In this document: in pieces, positions 27,831-37,042 of the stretch
How the letters are laid out: the number at the start of each line of letters is the position of its first letter
Position numbering within the stretch: the stretch's first letter is position 1
Source of the DNA: Polynucleobacter necessarius
GTDB lineage: Bacteria > Pseudomonadota > Gammaproteobacteria > Burkholderiales > Burkholderiaceae
Direction of reading: 5' to 3'
DNA: 64,000 nucleotides
Assembly: GCF_900096765.1 (NCBI RefSeq)
Contig: NZ_LT615228.1
Coordinates: 316,669 to 380,668 of the forward strand
The notes under the pieces: generated by a model
What the model was told of the DNA's origin: nothing
Databases searched by the model: none
Seen by the model: the letters and a program-made list of their open reading frames with translations, nothing else
Translations under genes and position numbers: made by a program

Positions 27831-28334
27831 ATGACTATGACGCAATACATGAACTCCCTAGAGGCAACCCTTAGTCAGGCGCCACAAGCCTTGGCAGGTC
27901 ATTTTGCTGCTTATGAGCTCAAGCTTTTAAGCTACCGGATTTCAGCGGGATTTCCGAGTCCAGCAGCAGATTACGCCGAAGATGGCCTGGATCTAAACCA
28001 TTACCTCGTCCAAAACAAGCCAGCCACTTTCATGTTCACTGTGAAGGGCGATTCTATGTTGGGCGCTGGCATTTGCGATGGCGATAAGGTGGTGGTCGAT
28101 AAGGCGCTCAAGCCAAAACATCAAGACATTGTGGCGGCTGTAGTCGATGGTGAGTACACCATCAAACGTCTTTATCAATCCCGTGGCCGCATTGAGCTTC
28201 AACCAGAAAACCCGAATTACGAACCAATCACCTTCAGTGAAGGTAGTGAATTGCAAATCTGGGGTGTAGTAGTCGGTGTAGTGCGTAAGTACAGCAATGC
28301 CAGCTCAAGATATAGCAAAGGTGGAAAGCAATGA
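27831..28334 (+). CDS. umuD: UmuD, SOS-induced self-cleaving subunit of DNA polymerase V
   Basis: A 167-residue LexA-like serine protease. The self-cleavage site is Ala39-Gly40 in [16 protein letters not shown]. Catalytic Ser75 is in [10 protein letters not shown] and the general-base Lys112 in GEYTIKRL; the 37-residue spacing equals that between Ser60 and Lys97 of E. coli UmuD. RecA-promoted cleavage yields UmuD', the active partner of UmuC. The first ATG is only five bases from the SOS box and has no ribosome site; in-frame ATGs at 27837 and 27849 are alternatives. The stop overlaps umuC (ATGA). Confidence 0.93.
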   Translation: MTMTQYMNSLEATLSQAPQALAGHFAAYELKLLSYRISAGFPSPAADYAEDGLDLNHYLVQNKPATFMFTVKGDSMLGAGICDGDKVVVDKALKPKHQDIVAAVVDGEYTIKRLYQSRGRIELQPENPNYEPITFSEGSELQIWGVVVGVVRKYSNASSRYSKGGKQ

Positions 28335-29641
28335 GTATGTATTCGTCATCCAATTCTCTATTCGCTTTGGTAGATGTGAACAACTTCTACGTTTCTTGTG
28401 AGCGCGTATTTCAGCCGAAGTTAGAGGCGGTACCGATGGTGGTGCTCTCCAATAACGACGGCTGTGCAGTAGCGAGAAGCGCTGAAGTTAAAGCTTTGGG
28501 CGTGAAGATGGGAACGCCTTGGTTCAAGATGCAAGATTTAGCAAAGAAGCATGGTATTGAAGCGTATTCATCAAACTACACCCTGTATGGTGATATGAGC
28601 AGCCGGGTAGTTCAGGTATTGCGTAGCTTTACACCTAACCTGGAGATCTACAGCATTGATGAAAGTTTCTTGCAAATTGAAACTGTCTTAAAACAATATC
28701 AAGACACGATTGAGTTAGGTCAAGGTATTAAACAGAAGGTCAAAGAGACTACTGGTTTGCCAGTATGTGTTGGTATTGGAGCCAGCAAGACCTTAGCCAA
28801 GTTTGCCAATCACCTCGCCAAGAAACACCAGCAATTTGCTGGGGTGTGCGACGTCAACGCCATGCCCAAAGAAGCGCTCTATCAATGGATGAGCGAGACC
28901 GAAGTATCGGAGGTCTGGGGGATTGGCAGGCAGTTGGCTAAAAAACTCAAGGCACAAGATATTCACAGCGTGTTTGATTTATTACAAGCTCCTCCACAAG
29001 TGATGCGCCAACAGTATGGCGTTGTGATGGAGCGCCTTTGCTATGAGTTGCGCGGAGTTTCTTGTCTTAAACTTGAGGAAGTGGCGCCAGCCAAACAGCA
29101 AATTATTGCTTCACGTAGTTTTGGTAAGCTGGTAACTAGCCAAGTAGAACTAGCCGAGTCTGTTGCAACTCACGCTGCAAGGGCGGCAGAGAAACTGCGC
29201 GGGCAGGCAAGTGTGACGGGCGCGCTGACAGTGTTTATTCAGACAAACCCTTTTAAACAAAACGAGCCACAGCATCATCAAAGTGTGACGATCCCGCTCG
29301 CTGATCCAACAGATAACACGCTGGCATTAACCAATGCGGCATTAGCAGGCTTGAAGCAAATCTATCAGCCCAATTTTCGTTACAAAAAAGCAGGCGTCAT
29401 TCTGAATTTAATTGGCGATAAGCCAACGATGCAGCAATCCTTATTTGAGGATATGGAGTGCAAAGGGAAGTCAGCTAGTTTGATGAAGGCGGTAGATGCC
29501 ATCAATACTCGCTTTGGGAATGCGGTGATTCGATCCGCGGCTACCGGAACGAATGGCACTAAACAAGCATGGCAAATGCGCTCAAGCAATAAATCCCCGA
29601 ACTACACCACCAAGTGGGATGAGTTGCCAGTCGCTAGATAA
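28331..29641 (+). CDS. umuC: UmuC, catalytic subunit of DNA polymerase V
   Basis: A 436-residue Y-family translesion polymerase. Metal ligands are in [17 protein letters not shown] (Asp15) and [10 protein letters not shown] (Asp-Glu near 110). [21 protein letters not shown] and the helix-hairpin-helix [11 protein letters not shown] follow, with a little-finger domain and a C-terminal beta-clamp region. Motifs and length are complete. It is co-transcribed with umuD under LexA control and copies past lesions with low fidelity, so SOS mutagenesis should be functional if lexA and recA are. Confidence 0.95.
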   Translation: MSMYSSSNSLFALVDVNNFYVSCERVFQPKLEAVPMVVLSNNDGCAVARSAEVKALGVKMGTPWFKMQDLAKKHGIEAYSSNYTLYGDMSSRVVQVLRSFTPNLEIYSIDESFLQIETVLKQYQDTIELGQGIKQKVKETTGLPVCVGIGASKTLAKFANHLAKKHQQFAGVCDVNAMPKEALYQWMSETEVSEVWGIGRQLAKKLKAQDIHSVFDLLQAPPQVMRQQYGVVMERLCYELRGVSCLKLEEVAPAKQQIIASRSFGKLVTSQVELAESVATHAARAAEKLRGQASVTGALTVFIQTNPFKQNEPQHHQSVTIPLADPTDNTLALTNAALAGLKQIYQPNFRYKKAGVILNLIGDKPTMQQSLFEDMECKGKSASLMKAVDAINTRFGNAVIRSAATGTNGTKQAWQMRSSNKSPNYTTKWDELPVAR

Positions 29642-29768
29642 GGAAAAAGCATGGAAAAAAACAACAAAACCCAACATTTTTTACTGGCTCAATTTGTGAG
29701 CTTTTCACCCACCATCTTTAAGAAATAGTAGTAAATCACACCCCTAAACCAGCAGAAGGAGCACATCA

Positions 29769-29873
29769 ATGGACTTATTAAACAACTTTAACGGCATTTC
29801 ATTGGCGATTGTCATGATTCTGTCTTATTGCGCCGTGTTGAAAAACACTAAGCGTCATGAAAGTGCCACATAA
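29769..29873 (+). CDS. Possible small membrane protein, 34 residues
   Basis: MDLLNNFNGISLAIVMILSY and a basic tail LKNTKRHESAT. There is one hydrophobic segment, a purine-rich ribosome site (AGAAGGA) upstream of ATG 29769 and a TAA stop. It resembles the single-span small proteins common in bacteria but has no recognised family. Confidence 0.4.
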   Translation: MDLLNNFNGISLAIVMILSYCAVLKNTKRHESAT

Positions 29874-29941
29874 GAGGCATTAAATCGCAATTCCCATTAA
29901 GGGAATAGTTGAAAAAACAATAGTTGTAGCAGGTTTTTTTG

Positions 29942-29975
29942 AGGGAATAAGGAAATCACGGACTCCTTATTCCCT
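29942..29975. terminator. Long perfect inverted repeat, probable terminator
   Basis: A 12-bp perfect stem AGGGAATAAGGA/TCCTTATTCCCT with a 10-base loop. On the plus strand it is followed by AATTCTTTT and preceded by a T7 run in GTTTTTTTGAG, so it could stop plus-strand transcripts of the preceding small ORF, and with less certainty those from the minus strand. Confidence 0.5.
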
Positions 29976-30093
29976 AATTCTTTTGTGCTTTGAATGCAGC
30001 GGTGTAGAAAGAATGTAGGTAATGCAGAACCACGGCTCTAGAAATAGAGAGCATGATGGTTACGTCAGAAATCAAAGTCGCAATCATCATCAT
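29974..30093 (-). CDS. Possible small protein, 39 residues
   Basis: MMMIATLISDVTIMLSISRA followed by VVLHYLHSFYTAAFKAQKN. It begins inside the end of the upstream small ORF in a shifted frame and ends at the inverted repeat. The hydrophobic N-terminal half could be a membrane helix. No family recognised; the overlap suggests coupling or a frameshifted single gene. Confidence 0.3.
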   Translation of the reverse strand: MMMIATLISDVTIMLSISRAVVLHYLHSFYTAAFKAQKN

Positions 30094-30235
30094 AAAATCG
30101 ATATTCCAATTGAATGTCTTTGCGTGCTTTATGTTGCCAATGTAGGCGGTCTTTTAACAGATCGTGTTTAACGGTATCGGCGTACTCGTTAAAGTAGTCA
30201 TCTTCTTCGCTAAAGTAGTGGTGAAGTCGCATCAT
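30065..30235 (-). CDS. Small acidic/aromatic protein, 56 residues
   Basis: From ATG 30235 (or the adjacent ATG 30232, which gives better spacing) it encodes MMRLHHYFSEEDDYFNEYAD and ends EYRFYDDDCDFDF. A canonical AGGAGG lies immediately upstream (complement of 30238-30243), the strongest ribosome site in this stretch, supporting real translation. The composition is rich in Asp, Tyr, Phe and His, with no membrane segment. No family recognised. Confidence 0.5.
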   Translation of the reverse strand: MMRLHHYFSEEDDYFNEYADTVKHDLLKDRLHWQHKARKDIQLEYRFYDDDCDFDF

Positions 30236-30436
30236 TACCTCCTAGGTGAATTAGGTTTTTGACCCAAAGACTGAGGAGTGATTCAAAAACAAGGGGTAAC
30301 CAAGTTAGTGTTTCGCCCCGCAGAACAAATGCTTGAGCGAAGTGTGAGTAAACTGAGATGACATGTCTATCAAAAATGAAATTAATTTAAATAAACATTA
30401 AATTCATTGTTAAAAAACTACAGTAGTAAATACAAG

Positions 30437-30880
30437 ATGGCTATTAAAAACGACCTAACTAAAAGTGCGAATCCGTGTTTTGAATGTGGCCAGTGTTGTC
30501 AACACTTTCGTGTGAGTTTTTATCATGGCGAAATCGAAGGGAATGGCGCAGGGATAGTACCCGCGCAGCTTACTAGTAAAGTGAATGCTCATCTTGCTTG
30601 TATGAAGGGTACCGAGAAGGGTGGCGCACCCTGTATAGCCCTCAAGTACAGTGAAGCAGAAGGTTGGCGCTGCTCAATCTATGAACGGCGTCCCAGCCCC
30701 TGTCGAGAATTTAATATCCTCAGCAAGGATGGAACGCCAAATCCTAAGTGTCAAAAATTACAAGAAAAGGCTAAGGCTACTCGTCAGGCAGCGTCAGCAG
30801 GAAAAACTAGTCCTTTGCAGCTAGGTGGGATTAATATGTTCATTAATCACTATTTGAATGAGAAAAATGAAGATATCTAA
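30437..30880 (+). CDS. YkgJ-type cysteine-cluster protein (zinc/iron-chelating domain)
   Basis: A 147-residue protein from ATG 30437 (a TTG ten codons earlier is less likely). The N-terminal cluster NPCFECGQCCQHFRVSFYHGE has four Cys, followed by APCIALKY, WRCSIYERRPSPCREF and KCQK; this CxxCxxCC...C...C...C pattern defines the YkgJ family, thought to bind a metal or Fe-S centre. No activity is established. Its end overlaps the start of the decayed Bug gene by 14 bases. Confidence 0.85.
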   Translation: MAIKNDLTKSANPCFECGQCCQHFRVSFYHGEIEGNGAGIVPAQLTSKVNAHLACMKGTEKGGAPCIALKYSEAEGWRCSIYERRPSPCREFNILSKDGTPNPKCQKLQEKAKATRQAASAGKTSPLQLGGINMFINHYLNEKNEDI

Positions 30881-31821
30881 ATCCTTATGGGCAGTGTTGC
30901 TAGCCTTGGTAGCACAGTTGGCATTTGCTGCAGATCCTTGGCCTAATCATCCCATCAAGTTTGTAGTGGGCTTTGGTCCAGGTGGCGCAAATGACTTGGT
31001 GGCTCGTGCGGTTGCAGAAGGAGTCAGTAAGCAATTAGGTCAGCCAGTCATTGTGGAGAACAAACCGGGTGCTGGTTCAGTGCTAGGTGCAGACTATGTG
31101 GCAAAGAGTACGCCTGATGGCTATACCTTTTATGTTTCTGCGGCCGGTGGGGTGGTAACTATTCCCATGCTTCGCAGCAATATGCCCTATAAGACTGATG
31201 ATTTGGTGCCTGTCGGCATGATGGCGGTAAGCCCATCGATCATCGTGGTTAATGCTGATTCACCTATCAAGGACTTTAAAGAGTTACTGGCAAAAGCAAA
31301 AAACAAGCCAGGCGTAACATTTGCAACTGCAGGCTCTGGTAGTACGCCACACTTCGTCGCAGAAATGCTAAAGACTGATGCGGGGGGCGGCAATTATGAA
31401 ATTATTCCTTATAAGTCTGGGTCAGAGGGTGTATTTGCAGTGGTCTCTAAACAAGTGGATGCCACATCAGAGGCTAGTGTGGTCGTGCTTCCACAAATTG
31501 AAGGTGGCAAACTCAGGCCTTTGGCATCTACTTGGAATAAACGTATTACCCGCTTACCCAATGTGCTGACAACAAAAGAGCTTGGCTACCCCAATATTTT
31601 CATTGGTCACTGGGCAGGTCTCTTTGCGCCCAAGGGTACTTCACCTGAAGTGGTCAAGAAGATGAATGGGGCGATTCAGGCGGCCTTAGATAAAATCTAG
31701 GCTGATCCCACAAGGCATTGAACCAGCACCAGGTTCACAAGCTGACTTCGTCAAATTCTTAAACGATGAAAGAAAGCGTTTACAACCAATTGTGAAGAGC
31801 GCCAATATGAAAGATGAGTAA
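30867..31821 (+). pseudogene. Bug/TctC-family substrate-binding protein, disrupted near its 3' end
   Basis: From ATG 30867 a typical Bug protein is encoded: signal peptide LVAQLAFAAD, NHPIKFVVGFGPGGANDLVA, VIVENKPGAGSVLGADYVA. The frame hits TAG at 31698-31700 after AIQAALDKI. Beyond it ADP is followed by a one-base frameshift in CCCACAAGG, and then GIEPAPGSQADFVKFLNDER to a TAA at 31819-31821 gives the normal C-terminus. Two lesions thus remove about 40 terminal residues. The truncated product keeps most of the binding fold but lacks the closing helices. Confidence 0.8.
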
Positions 31822-31906
31822 TGGCAGACCTTCAATTCATCTTTGGCTGATTTGATAAGACTATTTATATTGCTACGCTAAATCCTTCTGCATAGGAGGA
31901 TTTAGT

Positions 31907-32038
31907 TTGAGACTGTCTATTGAGTGTTCCCATAAGCAGCTGCAGTTATTCAGAATCTCGCTAGACGCCCGAACTGTTCTGGTTCTGGTAATTATTTGGA
32001 TAATTTGGGGAATTCTGCGCATCCTCCGCATTCTTTAA
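31907..32038 (+). CDS. Possible small membrane protein, 43 residues
   Basis: TTG 31907 preceded by AGGAGGA at good spacing opens a frame: a polar N-terminus (SIECSHKQLQLFRISLDAR), then a strongly hydrophobic helix VLVLVIIWIIWGILRILRIL. The ribosome site and the membrane helix support a real small protein, but there is no family match. The remainder of 31822-32048 shows only an AT-rich weak inverted repeat (TAAATCC/GGATTTA at about 31879-31905). Confidence 0.35.
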   Translation: MRLSIECSHKQLQLFRISLDARTVLVLVIIWIIWGILRILRIL

Positions 32039-32048
32039 TTGTTTGTAA

Positions 32049-32369
32049 TTGCAAATAATTACTGGATTGTTGAATAATTTGTTACTACAATTAAATGAAT
32101 TAATTGAGTTTGATCCGCAGAAGCGTCTTCAAACTCTGTTGCTGCGTGATCTCGATTTTGCACGAGCCGGTGAAATCTTTGCGGATGCTACGGCAACTTT
32201 TGTGGATGTCCGTTCACATTATGGCGAGTGTCGTTATGTTACCTACGGATTTTTAGATGATCGTCTTACTGTGCTTGTTTGGACTAGACGTGAAAAGAAA
32301 ATTAGAGTGATCTCGATGAGGAGAGCAAATGAACGTGAAAATAAAAAATATTCCCAGCGAGTGGGTTGA
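32049..32369 (+). CDS. brnT: BrnT-family ribonuclease toxin
   Basis: A type II toxin of up to 106 residues. The BrnT pattern is visible as LIEFDPQKRLQTLLLRDLDFARAGEIF, VDVRSHYGECRYVTYGFLDDRLTVLVW and the ending KIRVISMRRANERENKKY; the R-V-I-S-x-R-R-A-x-x-x-E tail contains the catalytic residues of this RelE-like endoribonuclease. The start is uncertain: TTG at 32049, 32067, 32070 or 32079 are all in frame, and family length favours a downstream one. It overlaps brnA by about 40 bases, the classical toxin-first order. Confidence 0.85.
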   Translation: MQIITGLLNNLLLQLNELIEFDPQKRLQTLLLRDLDFARAGEIFADATATFVDVRSHYGECRYVTYGFLDDRLTVLVWTRREKKIRVISMRRANERENKKYSQRVG

Positions 32370-32640
32370 TCCAGACGATGCTCCCGAATTATCCGACGAA
32401 GATCTAGCGCGTGCGGTATGGAGAGTAGGGGGAGTAGCAGTTTCTGAAAAGGAAGGCCGAGAAGTATTTGCTAAGAGATTGCGAGGTAGGCCTGTTGGCA
32501 GTGTCAGTAAGTCACCCAAAAAACTGACCACGATTCGTTTGTCTGCTGAAGTGATAGAGCAATTCAAAGCAGCGGGCGCGGGTTGGCAAACAAAAATTGA
32601 TTTAGCGCTTAAAGATTGGCTATTAACTCATCGACCCTAA
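32329..32640 (+). CDS. brnA: BrnA-family antitoxin
   Basis: A 103-residue protein. The N-terminal part WVDPDDAPELSDEDLARAVW is an acidic toxin-binding region. The C-terminal part GRPVGSVSKSPKKLTTIRLSAEVIEQFKAAGAGWQTKIDLALKDWL is a ribbon-helix-helix DNA-binding domain. In the family BrnA neutralises BrnT and represses the operon. The frame begins inside brnT at 32329 and has a GAGGAG ribosome site. Both members look intact. Confidence 0.87.
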   Translation: MNVKIKNIPSEWVDPDDAPELSDEDLARAVWRVGGVAVSEKEGREVFAKRLRGRPVGSVSKSPKKLTTIRLSAEVIEQFKAAGAGWQTKIDLALKDWLLTHRP

Positions 32641-32668
32641 CTGAGTGATGGTTGAGATGGGTAAGGGT

Positions 32669-32766
32669 GGATGAGCCAAACCCCCGGCACTGACAGAAAT
32701 TGGGTTTGGCTGCTTCGTTCCCGACCTGACCAGGTTATCCAACCCACCATGCGGGGAGGCCCATCC
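32669..32766 (-). ncRNA. ffs: Signal recognition particle 4.5S RNA
   Basis: Read on the minus strand the region starts GGATGGGCC and ends GGCTCATCC, closing a long stem. It contains the conserved apical loop core CTGGTCAGGTCGGGA and GAACGAAGCAGCC seen in all small SRP RNAs. The length of about 98 bases fits the bacterial 4.5S class. It is divergent from dnaX, the usual position. The -10-like TAAAAT (complement of about 32774-32779) is just upstream. Confidence 0.93.
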
Positions 32767-32797
32767 AATTCTATTTTAGCTTGTTAGAATGTAAGAC

Positions 32798-34477
32798 ATG
32801 ACAGCATTGGCTTTAGCCCGTTCGTGGCGCCCTAAAACATTCTCCCAATTGGTAGGACAAGACCATGTGGTTAAGGCTTTAACCCTTGCCTTGGATCAGG
32901 GTCGTTTACACCATGCATGGCTCTTTACTGGTACTCGCGGGGTAGGTAAGACCACGATTTCCCGCATTATGGCCAAAGCCCTCAATTGCACGGGAGCTGA
33001 CGGTTCAGGCAAGATGACTTCAGAGCCTTGCGGAAAATGTCCAGCCTGTATGGAAATTGATGCTGGCCGTTTTGTTGACTACATCGAAATGGATGCCGCT
33101 AGTAATCGTGGTGTTGACGATATCGCTGCTCTACTAGAAAAAGCAGCGTATGCACCTAGTTCTGGCCGTTATAAGGTCTACATGATTGACGAGGTGCATA
33201 TGCTCACCAATCATGCTTTTAATGCCATGCTCAAAACATTAGAGGAGCCGCCAGAGCATGTCAAATTTATTCTAGCTACTACAGATCCACAAAAGATTCC
33301 GGTAACCATTTTGTCTCGTTGCTTGCAGTTCAATCTCAAGCAAATGCCGGTACCACTCATCGTGGAACATCTAGAAAAAGTACTCGCAGCAGAAACAGTG
33401 GAATATGAAGTCAATGCATTGCGCGTTCTGGCTAAAGCTGCCCAGGGCTCTATGCGTGATGCTTTGTCGCTTACCGATCAAGCCATTGCCTATGCAGCTG
33501 GCAAAGTGACTGAAGAGTCAGTGCGTGGCATGCTCGGCACATTAGATGATGCTTACCTGATTCGTATTCTGGATTGCTTGATTGCCAAAGATGGTGCAAA
33601 TCTCTTGGCGGTTGCCAATGAGATGGGTGAGCGTAGCATGTCTTTCTCATTAGCATTGCAAGATTTATCTAGTCTGTTGCAAAAGATTGCTGCAGCCCAA
33701 GTGGTACCAGAATCGGTTTTAGATGATTGGCCTGAAGCAGTTGAGATTCGTCGTTTAGCTGGTCAACTCTCCAAAGAAGAGGCGCAACTCTTCTACCAAA
33801 TCACCATTACTAGTCGTCCAGATTTATCGCTCGCACCAGATGAGCAAACTGGCTTTGCCATGACGCTATTGCGCATGCTTGCTTTTCGTCCGGGGAATGG
33901 TGGTGTCGGTGGCGGCGGAGGGAGCCTAGGTTCTGCAACACCTTCCACACCTTCAGTAGCTACTGCTCGTTCAGCTGCTATGCCAGCAAATCGATCTGCA
34001 GCGCCAATTCCAATGGCGGCTCCGGCAGCTACTCAAAGTACCACTCAAACCGCTAGTCCTGCTGCAGCCCCAGCACCAGCAGTAAGCTCTGCTGATCGTC
34101 CAGATTGGCATGCATTAATGCGTCAGTTACCAGTTCGTGGACTTGTGCAACAGTTAGCGTTTCAGACAGAGCTACAAGATTGGAATGATTCTGCTGCTGG
34201 TGTGCGCGCCACGATCGTGACACCAATGCCGCAGCTTGCCTCTGAAGCCTCTGTTGCTCGCCTAGCCGATGCATTGACTGCACACTTTGGTAAGCCGGTT
34301 AAGATCGTGATCGAGAAGGGTGAAGTGGAAGGTAAAACCGTTGCTAAGGTAGAAGCTCAAATTCATCAAGAGAAAAGAGTGAATGCCGAGCAAATGATTG
34401 CAACTGACCCTTTTATTCAGCAACTAGAGAAAGAGTTCGGTGCCAAAGTGGTCAGCGGTTCAGTAAAACCACTTTAA
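32798..34477 (+). CDS. dnaX: DNA polymerase III subunits gamma and tau
   Basis: A 559-residue clamp-loader ATPase. The N-terminal LARSWRPKTFSQLVGQDHVV, Walker A GTRGVGKT near residue 46-53, a zinc module with CGKCPACMEI, Walker B MIDEVHML and the sensor SRCLQF are all present. Domain IV is linked by a Gly/Ser/Ala/Pro-rich linker (GGVGGGGGSLG; APAATQSTTQ) to a C-terminal tau part. It loads the beta clamp and couples polymerase to DnaB. ATG 32798 matches the family start but has little leader: a TAGAAT -10-like box ends seven bases upstream and there is no Shine-Dalgarno. Confidence 0.95.
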   Translation: MTALALARSWRPKTFSQLVGQDHVVKALTLALDQGRLHHAWLFTGTRGVGKTTISRIMAKALNCTGADGSGKMTSEPCGKCPACMEIDAGRFVDYIEMDAASNRGVDDIAALLEKAAYAPSSGRYKVYMIDEVHMLTNHAFNAMLKTLEEPPEHVKFILATTDPQKIPVTILSRCLQFNLKQMPVPLIVEHLEKVLAAETVEYEVNALRVLAKAAQGSMRDALSLTDQAIAYAAGKVTEESVRGMLGTLDDAYLIRILDCLIAKDGANLLAVANEMGERSMSFSLALQDLSSLLQKIAAAQVVPESVLDDWPEAVEIRRLAGQLSKEEAQLFYQITITSRPDLSLAPDEQTGFAMTLLRMLAFRPGNGGVGGGGGSLGSATPSTPSVATARSAAMPANRSAAPIPMAAPAATQSTTQTASPAAAPAPAVSSADRPDWHALMRQLPVRGLVQQLAFQTELQDWNDSAAGVRATIVTPMPQLASEASVARLADALTAHFGKPVKIVIEKGEVEGKTVAKVEAQIHQEKRVNAEQMIATDPFIQQLEKEFGAKVVSGSVKPL

Positions 34478-34547
34478 TGTTCCTATTAGTACCCATTAAT
34501 CAATTTAGTAATTCATAAGCACTCAGAATATTGAAGGAAAAAAAGAG

Positions 34548-34871
34548 ATGATGAAAGGTGGACTTGCTGGCCTCATGAAACAGGCCCAGCAGATGCAAGA
34601 GAAAATGAAGCAAGCGCAAGAGCAATTAGCTGCGCTTGAGGTAACCGGTCAAGCCGCAGGTGGCTTAGTCAAGGTCACCATCTCAGGTAAGTACGAGCTC
34701 AAGCGCGTGCAAATTGATCCGGGTGCGATGGATGACCGTGAGATGTTGGAAGATTTGATCGTGACTGCCTATACAGAAGCCTTGAAACAAGTGGAGGCTG
34801 CTAGCGGTCAGTTAATGTCTGGCGCAACTGCGGGCATGCCAATGCCTCCGGGCTTTAAGTTGCCTTTCTAA
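34548..34871 (+). CDS. ybaB: YbaB/EbfC nucleoid-associated protein
   Basis: A 107-residue dimeric DNA-binding protein. [38 protein letters not shown] and [19 protein letters not shown] match the family. It sits between dnaX and recR, its conserved position, and is preceded by GGAAAAAAAG. It binds DNA non-specifically and affects nucleoid structure. Confidence 0.95.
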   Translation: MMKGGLAGLMKQAQQMQEKMKQAQEQLAALEVTGQAAGGLVKVTISGKYELKRVQIDPGAMDDREMLEDLIVTAYTEALKQVEAASGQLMSGATAGMPMPPGFKLPF

Positions 34872-34901
34872 TGCATTCACCAGAAAAGTTCTGAAGACTG
34901 C

Positions 34902-35516
34902 ATGGCGCGTCATGAAGCACCTCAAGATGCGCTCGGTCGCTTGATCGAGGCATTGCGTGTATTGCCTGGAGTGGGCCCTAAATCTGCTCAGCGCATGGCA
35001 TTCTATTTATTGCAACATGATCGTAATGGCGCTGCAGTGCTTGCTCAATCCTTAGGTGAGGCGGTTGAGACCGTTGGTCACTGTGCTCGTTGTAATACCT
35101 TCTCAGAAACCCAGATTTGCAGTACTTGCTCTGATGATCGTCGCGATCCTTCTGTGCTTTGTATTGTGGAAACCCCAGCAGACCAGGTGATGGTGGAGCA
35201 AACGCTCAGTTTCAAAGGGAATTATTTTGTATTGATGGGCCGCATCTCCCCTTTAGATGGTATGGGTCCGAACGAAATTCATTTTGACCGCTTACTGGCT
35301 CGTATTGAAAGTCCCGATACTGACGTATCTATTCGAGAAGTGGTCTTGGCGACTAACTTCACTAGCGAAGGTGAAGCGACTGCGCACTACATCGGTGAAG
35401 TTCTCAAAGCCAAGGGTATTAAAGTGACTCGTATCGCCAGAGGTATCCCAGTGGGCGGTGAGCTGGAGTATGTCGATGCTGGCACTCTGGCGCGCGCTTT
35501 AATGGATCGCCGCTAG
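34902..35516 (+). CDS. recR: Recombination mediator RecR
   Basis: A 204-residue protein: helix-hairpin-helix [17 protein letters not shown], zinc finger C61-x2-C64-x8-C73-x2-C76 in [17 protein letters not shown], then a Toprim domain ([37 protein letters not shown]). RecR with RecO/RecF loads RecA at gaps. Motifs and length are complete. It is the last gene of dnaX-ybaB-recR. Confidence 0.96.
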   Translation: MARHEAPQDALGRLIEALRVLPGVGPKSAQRMAFYLLQHDRNGAAVLAQSLGEAVETVGHCARCNTFSETQICSTCSDDRRDPSVLCIVETPADQVMVEQTLSFKGNYFVLMGRISPLDGMGPNEIHFDRLLARIESPDTDVSIREVVLATNFTSEGEATAHYIGEVLKAKGIKVTRIARGIPVGGELEYVDAGTLARALMDRR

Positions 35517-35602
35517 TGTGAATTCATCCGGCTCTTGAGGTTGGAAGAGCTGCTAATACACATTAGTGTCACATTGCTGTCATAAGCTCGAACAATTCTG
35601 CA

Positions 35603-37031
35603 TTGCTGCTTTTCTGTAAGTTCATGGCCATTGTTTTCCGCGCTCTCCTGCTCATTCTTCTGATGCAAAGTCTGCCCATCATGGCGCAGAAAGCAGGCTC
35701 AGACGCGGACTCTTTTCAATTGGCACCAGAAGCCATTTCCGACATCCCTACAGAGGACAGTATTTGGGGGATGCCGGTCAATATTCATGGTCAAACGACC
35801 TATATCAATCAGCGATATAACAATTTCACATCGTCTTATTCTGGTCAGAATAGTTTGTCGGAATTAAAGTCCATGAGCTATACCTGGTCTGGCACCTTAT
35901 TTTTTTGGAGCCCGTTTAGCGCCAAATACTGACGTGTATTTCAATCCCGAGGTCTTTTCAGGAATTCCTTTCTCAGGTCTCGTTGGGCTTGGTGGTTTTA
36001 CCAACGGTGAAGCTAGTAAGGCTGTCGGCGCTCAAGCAAAGTTCTATTCGGCGCGCGCATTCATTCGTCAGACCATTAATCAGGAAGGTGAAAACGTCCT
36101 GCTAGAGAATGAAGCCAACCAAATTACCCAAACGGTAAGCAGTAATCGTGTTGTGCTAATCGGTGGGCAGTTTTCAACTTTAGATATTTTTGACGACAGT
36201 AGATACGCAAAAGATCCCCGTGTTCAATTTATGAACTGGGGCAATATGACATATTTGGCTTACGACTATTCAGCAGATGCTCGCGGATATAGCTGGGGTC
36301 TTGCTGGAGAGTGGTACCGGGATAATTGGGTTCTGAGGGCTTCGCGAATGTTGACGCCGAAAGACCCTAATGGACGAAACCTAAACTGGCAGACCTTTAC
36401 AGCATACGGTGATCAAGTAGAGGTAGAGCGTCAACACAATATCGGCGATTTGCCTGGTAAGGTTGCAGTGCTGGGCTATCGTAATAAGATGATCTTGGCT
36501 CGCTTTCAAGACGCAACTAATTACATCCTGCAAAACAATGCACAGGGTACGCAGGCAATTAATAATGTTCGTAATAACTATCAATATAAAACCGGTATTG
36601 GTATTAATGCAGAGCAAGCATTAGCATCTGATATGAGTATTTGCTTGAGGGCAATGACCTCAGATGGTCACACGGAAACTATGTCGTTCACAGAAGCGGA
36701 TAACTCGGTGTCTGTGGGATTTAGTATGGATGGAGTGCGCTGGAGTAGGCCTAAGGATACGATTGGTATCTCCATGATGCAAAATGGTTTATCGAGTTAT
36801 CGCCGTAACTATCTCCAAGCTGGCGGAGTTTCATTTTTCATTGGAGATTATGCAAGCCCAACACAGACAATTTCCTACAAGCCCGAGCAAATTGCTGAGA
36901 TCTACTACAACGCAATGGTTGTAAAGAATGTATTGCTTGGTGTCAATTACCAGCACGTGAATAACCCAGCCTATAACTCGGCACGGGGACCTGTCAGCAT
37001 TTTCTCTTTCCGCGTTCATGCAGAGTTTTAA
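35603..37031 (+). pseudogene. OprB-type carbohydrate-selective porin, frameshifted in a T7 run
   Basis: The N-terminal frame contains a signal sequence (LLLILLMQSLPIMAQ) and GMPVNIHGQTTYINQRYNNF. It shifts at a run of seven T at 35900-35906, ending in FWSPFSAKY; with six T the sequence reads FFGARLAPNTDVYFNPEVF, and the second frame then continues to FRVHAEF at 37031 with a terminal aromatic barrel signature. Total length would be about 476 residues. It resembles outer-membrane OprB-family porins for sugars or organic solutes. The downstream half has no start of its own, so translation should stop early. Confidence 0.75.
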
Positions 37032-37042
37032 GGGGTGTGAAG

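Noticed and set aside
29651..29728. 25-residue frame right after umuC
   Set aside because: It has a ribosome-like AAGGAA but a very low-complexity start (Lys/Asn) and no clear features; left out as a gene.
31879..31905. Weak inverted repeat TAAATCC/GGATTTA
   Set aside because: Seven-base arms with mispaired loop; the second arm overlaps a plausible ribosome site, so it is more likely chance.
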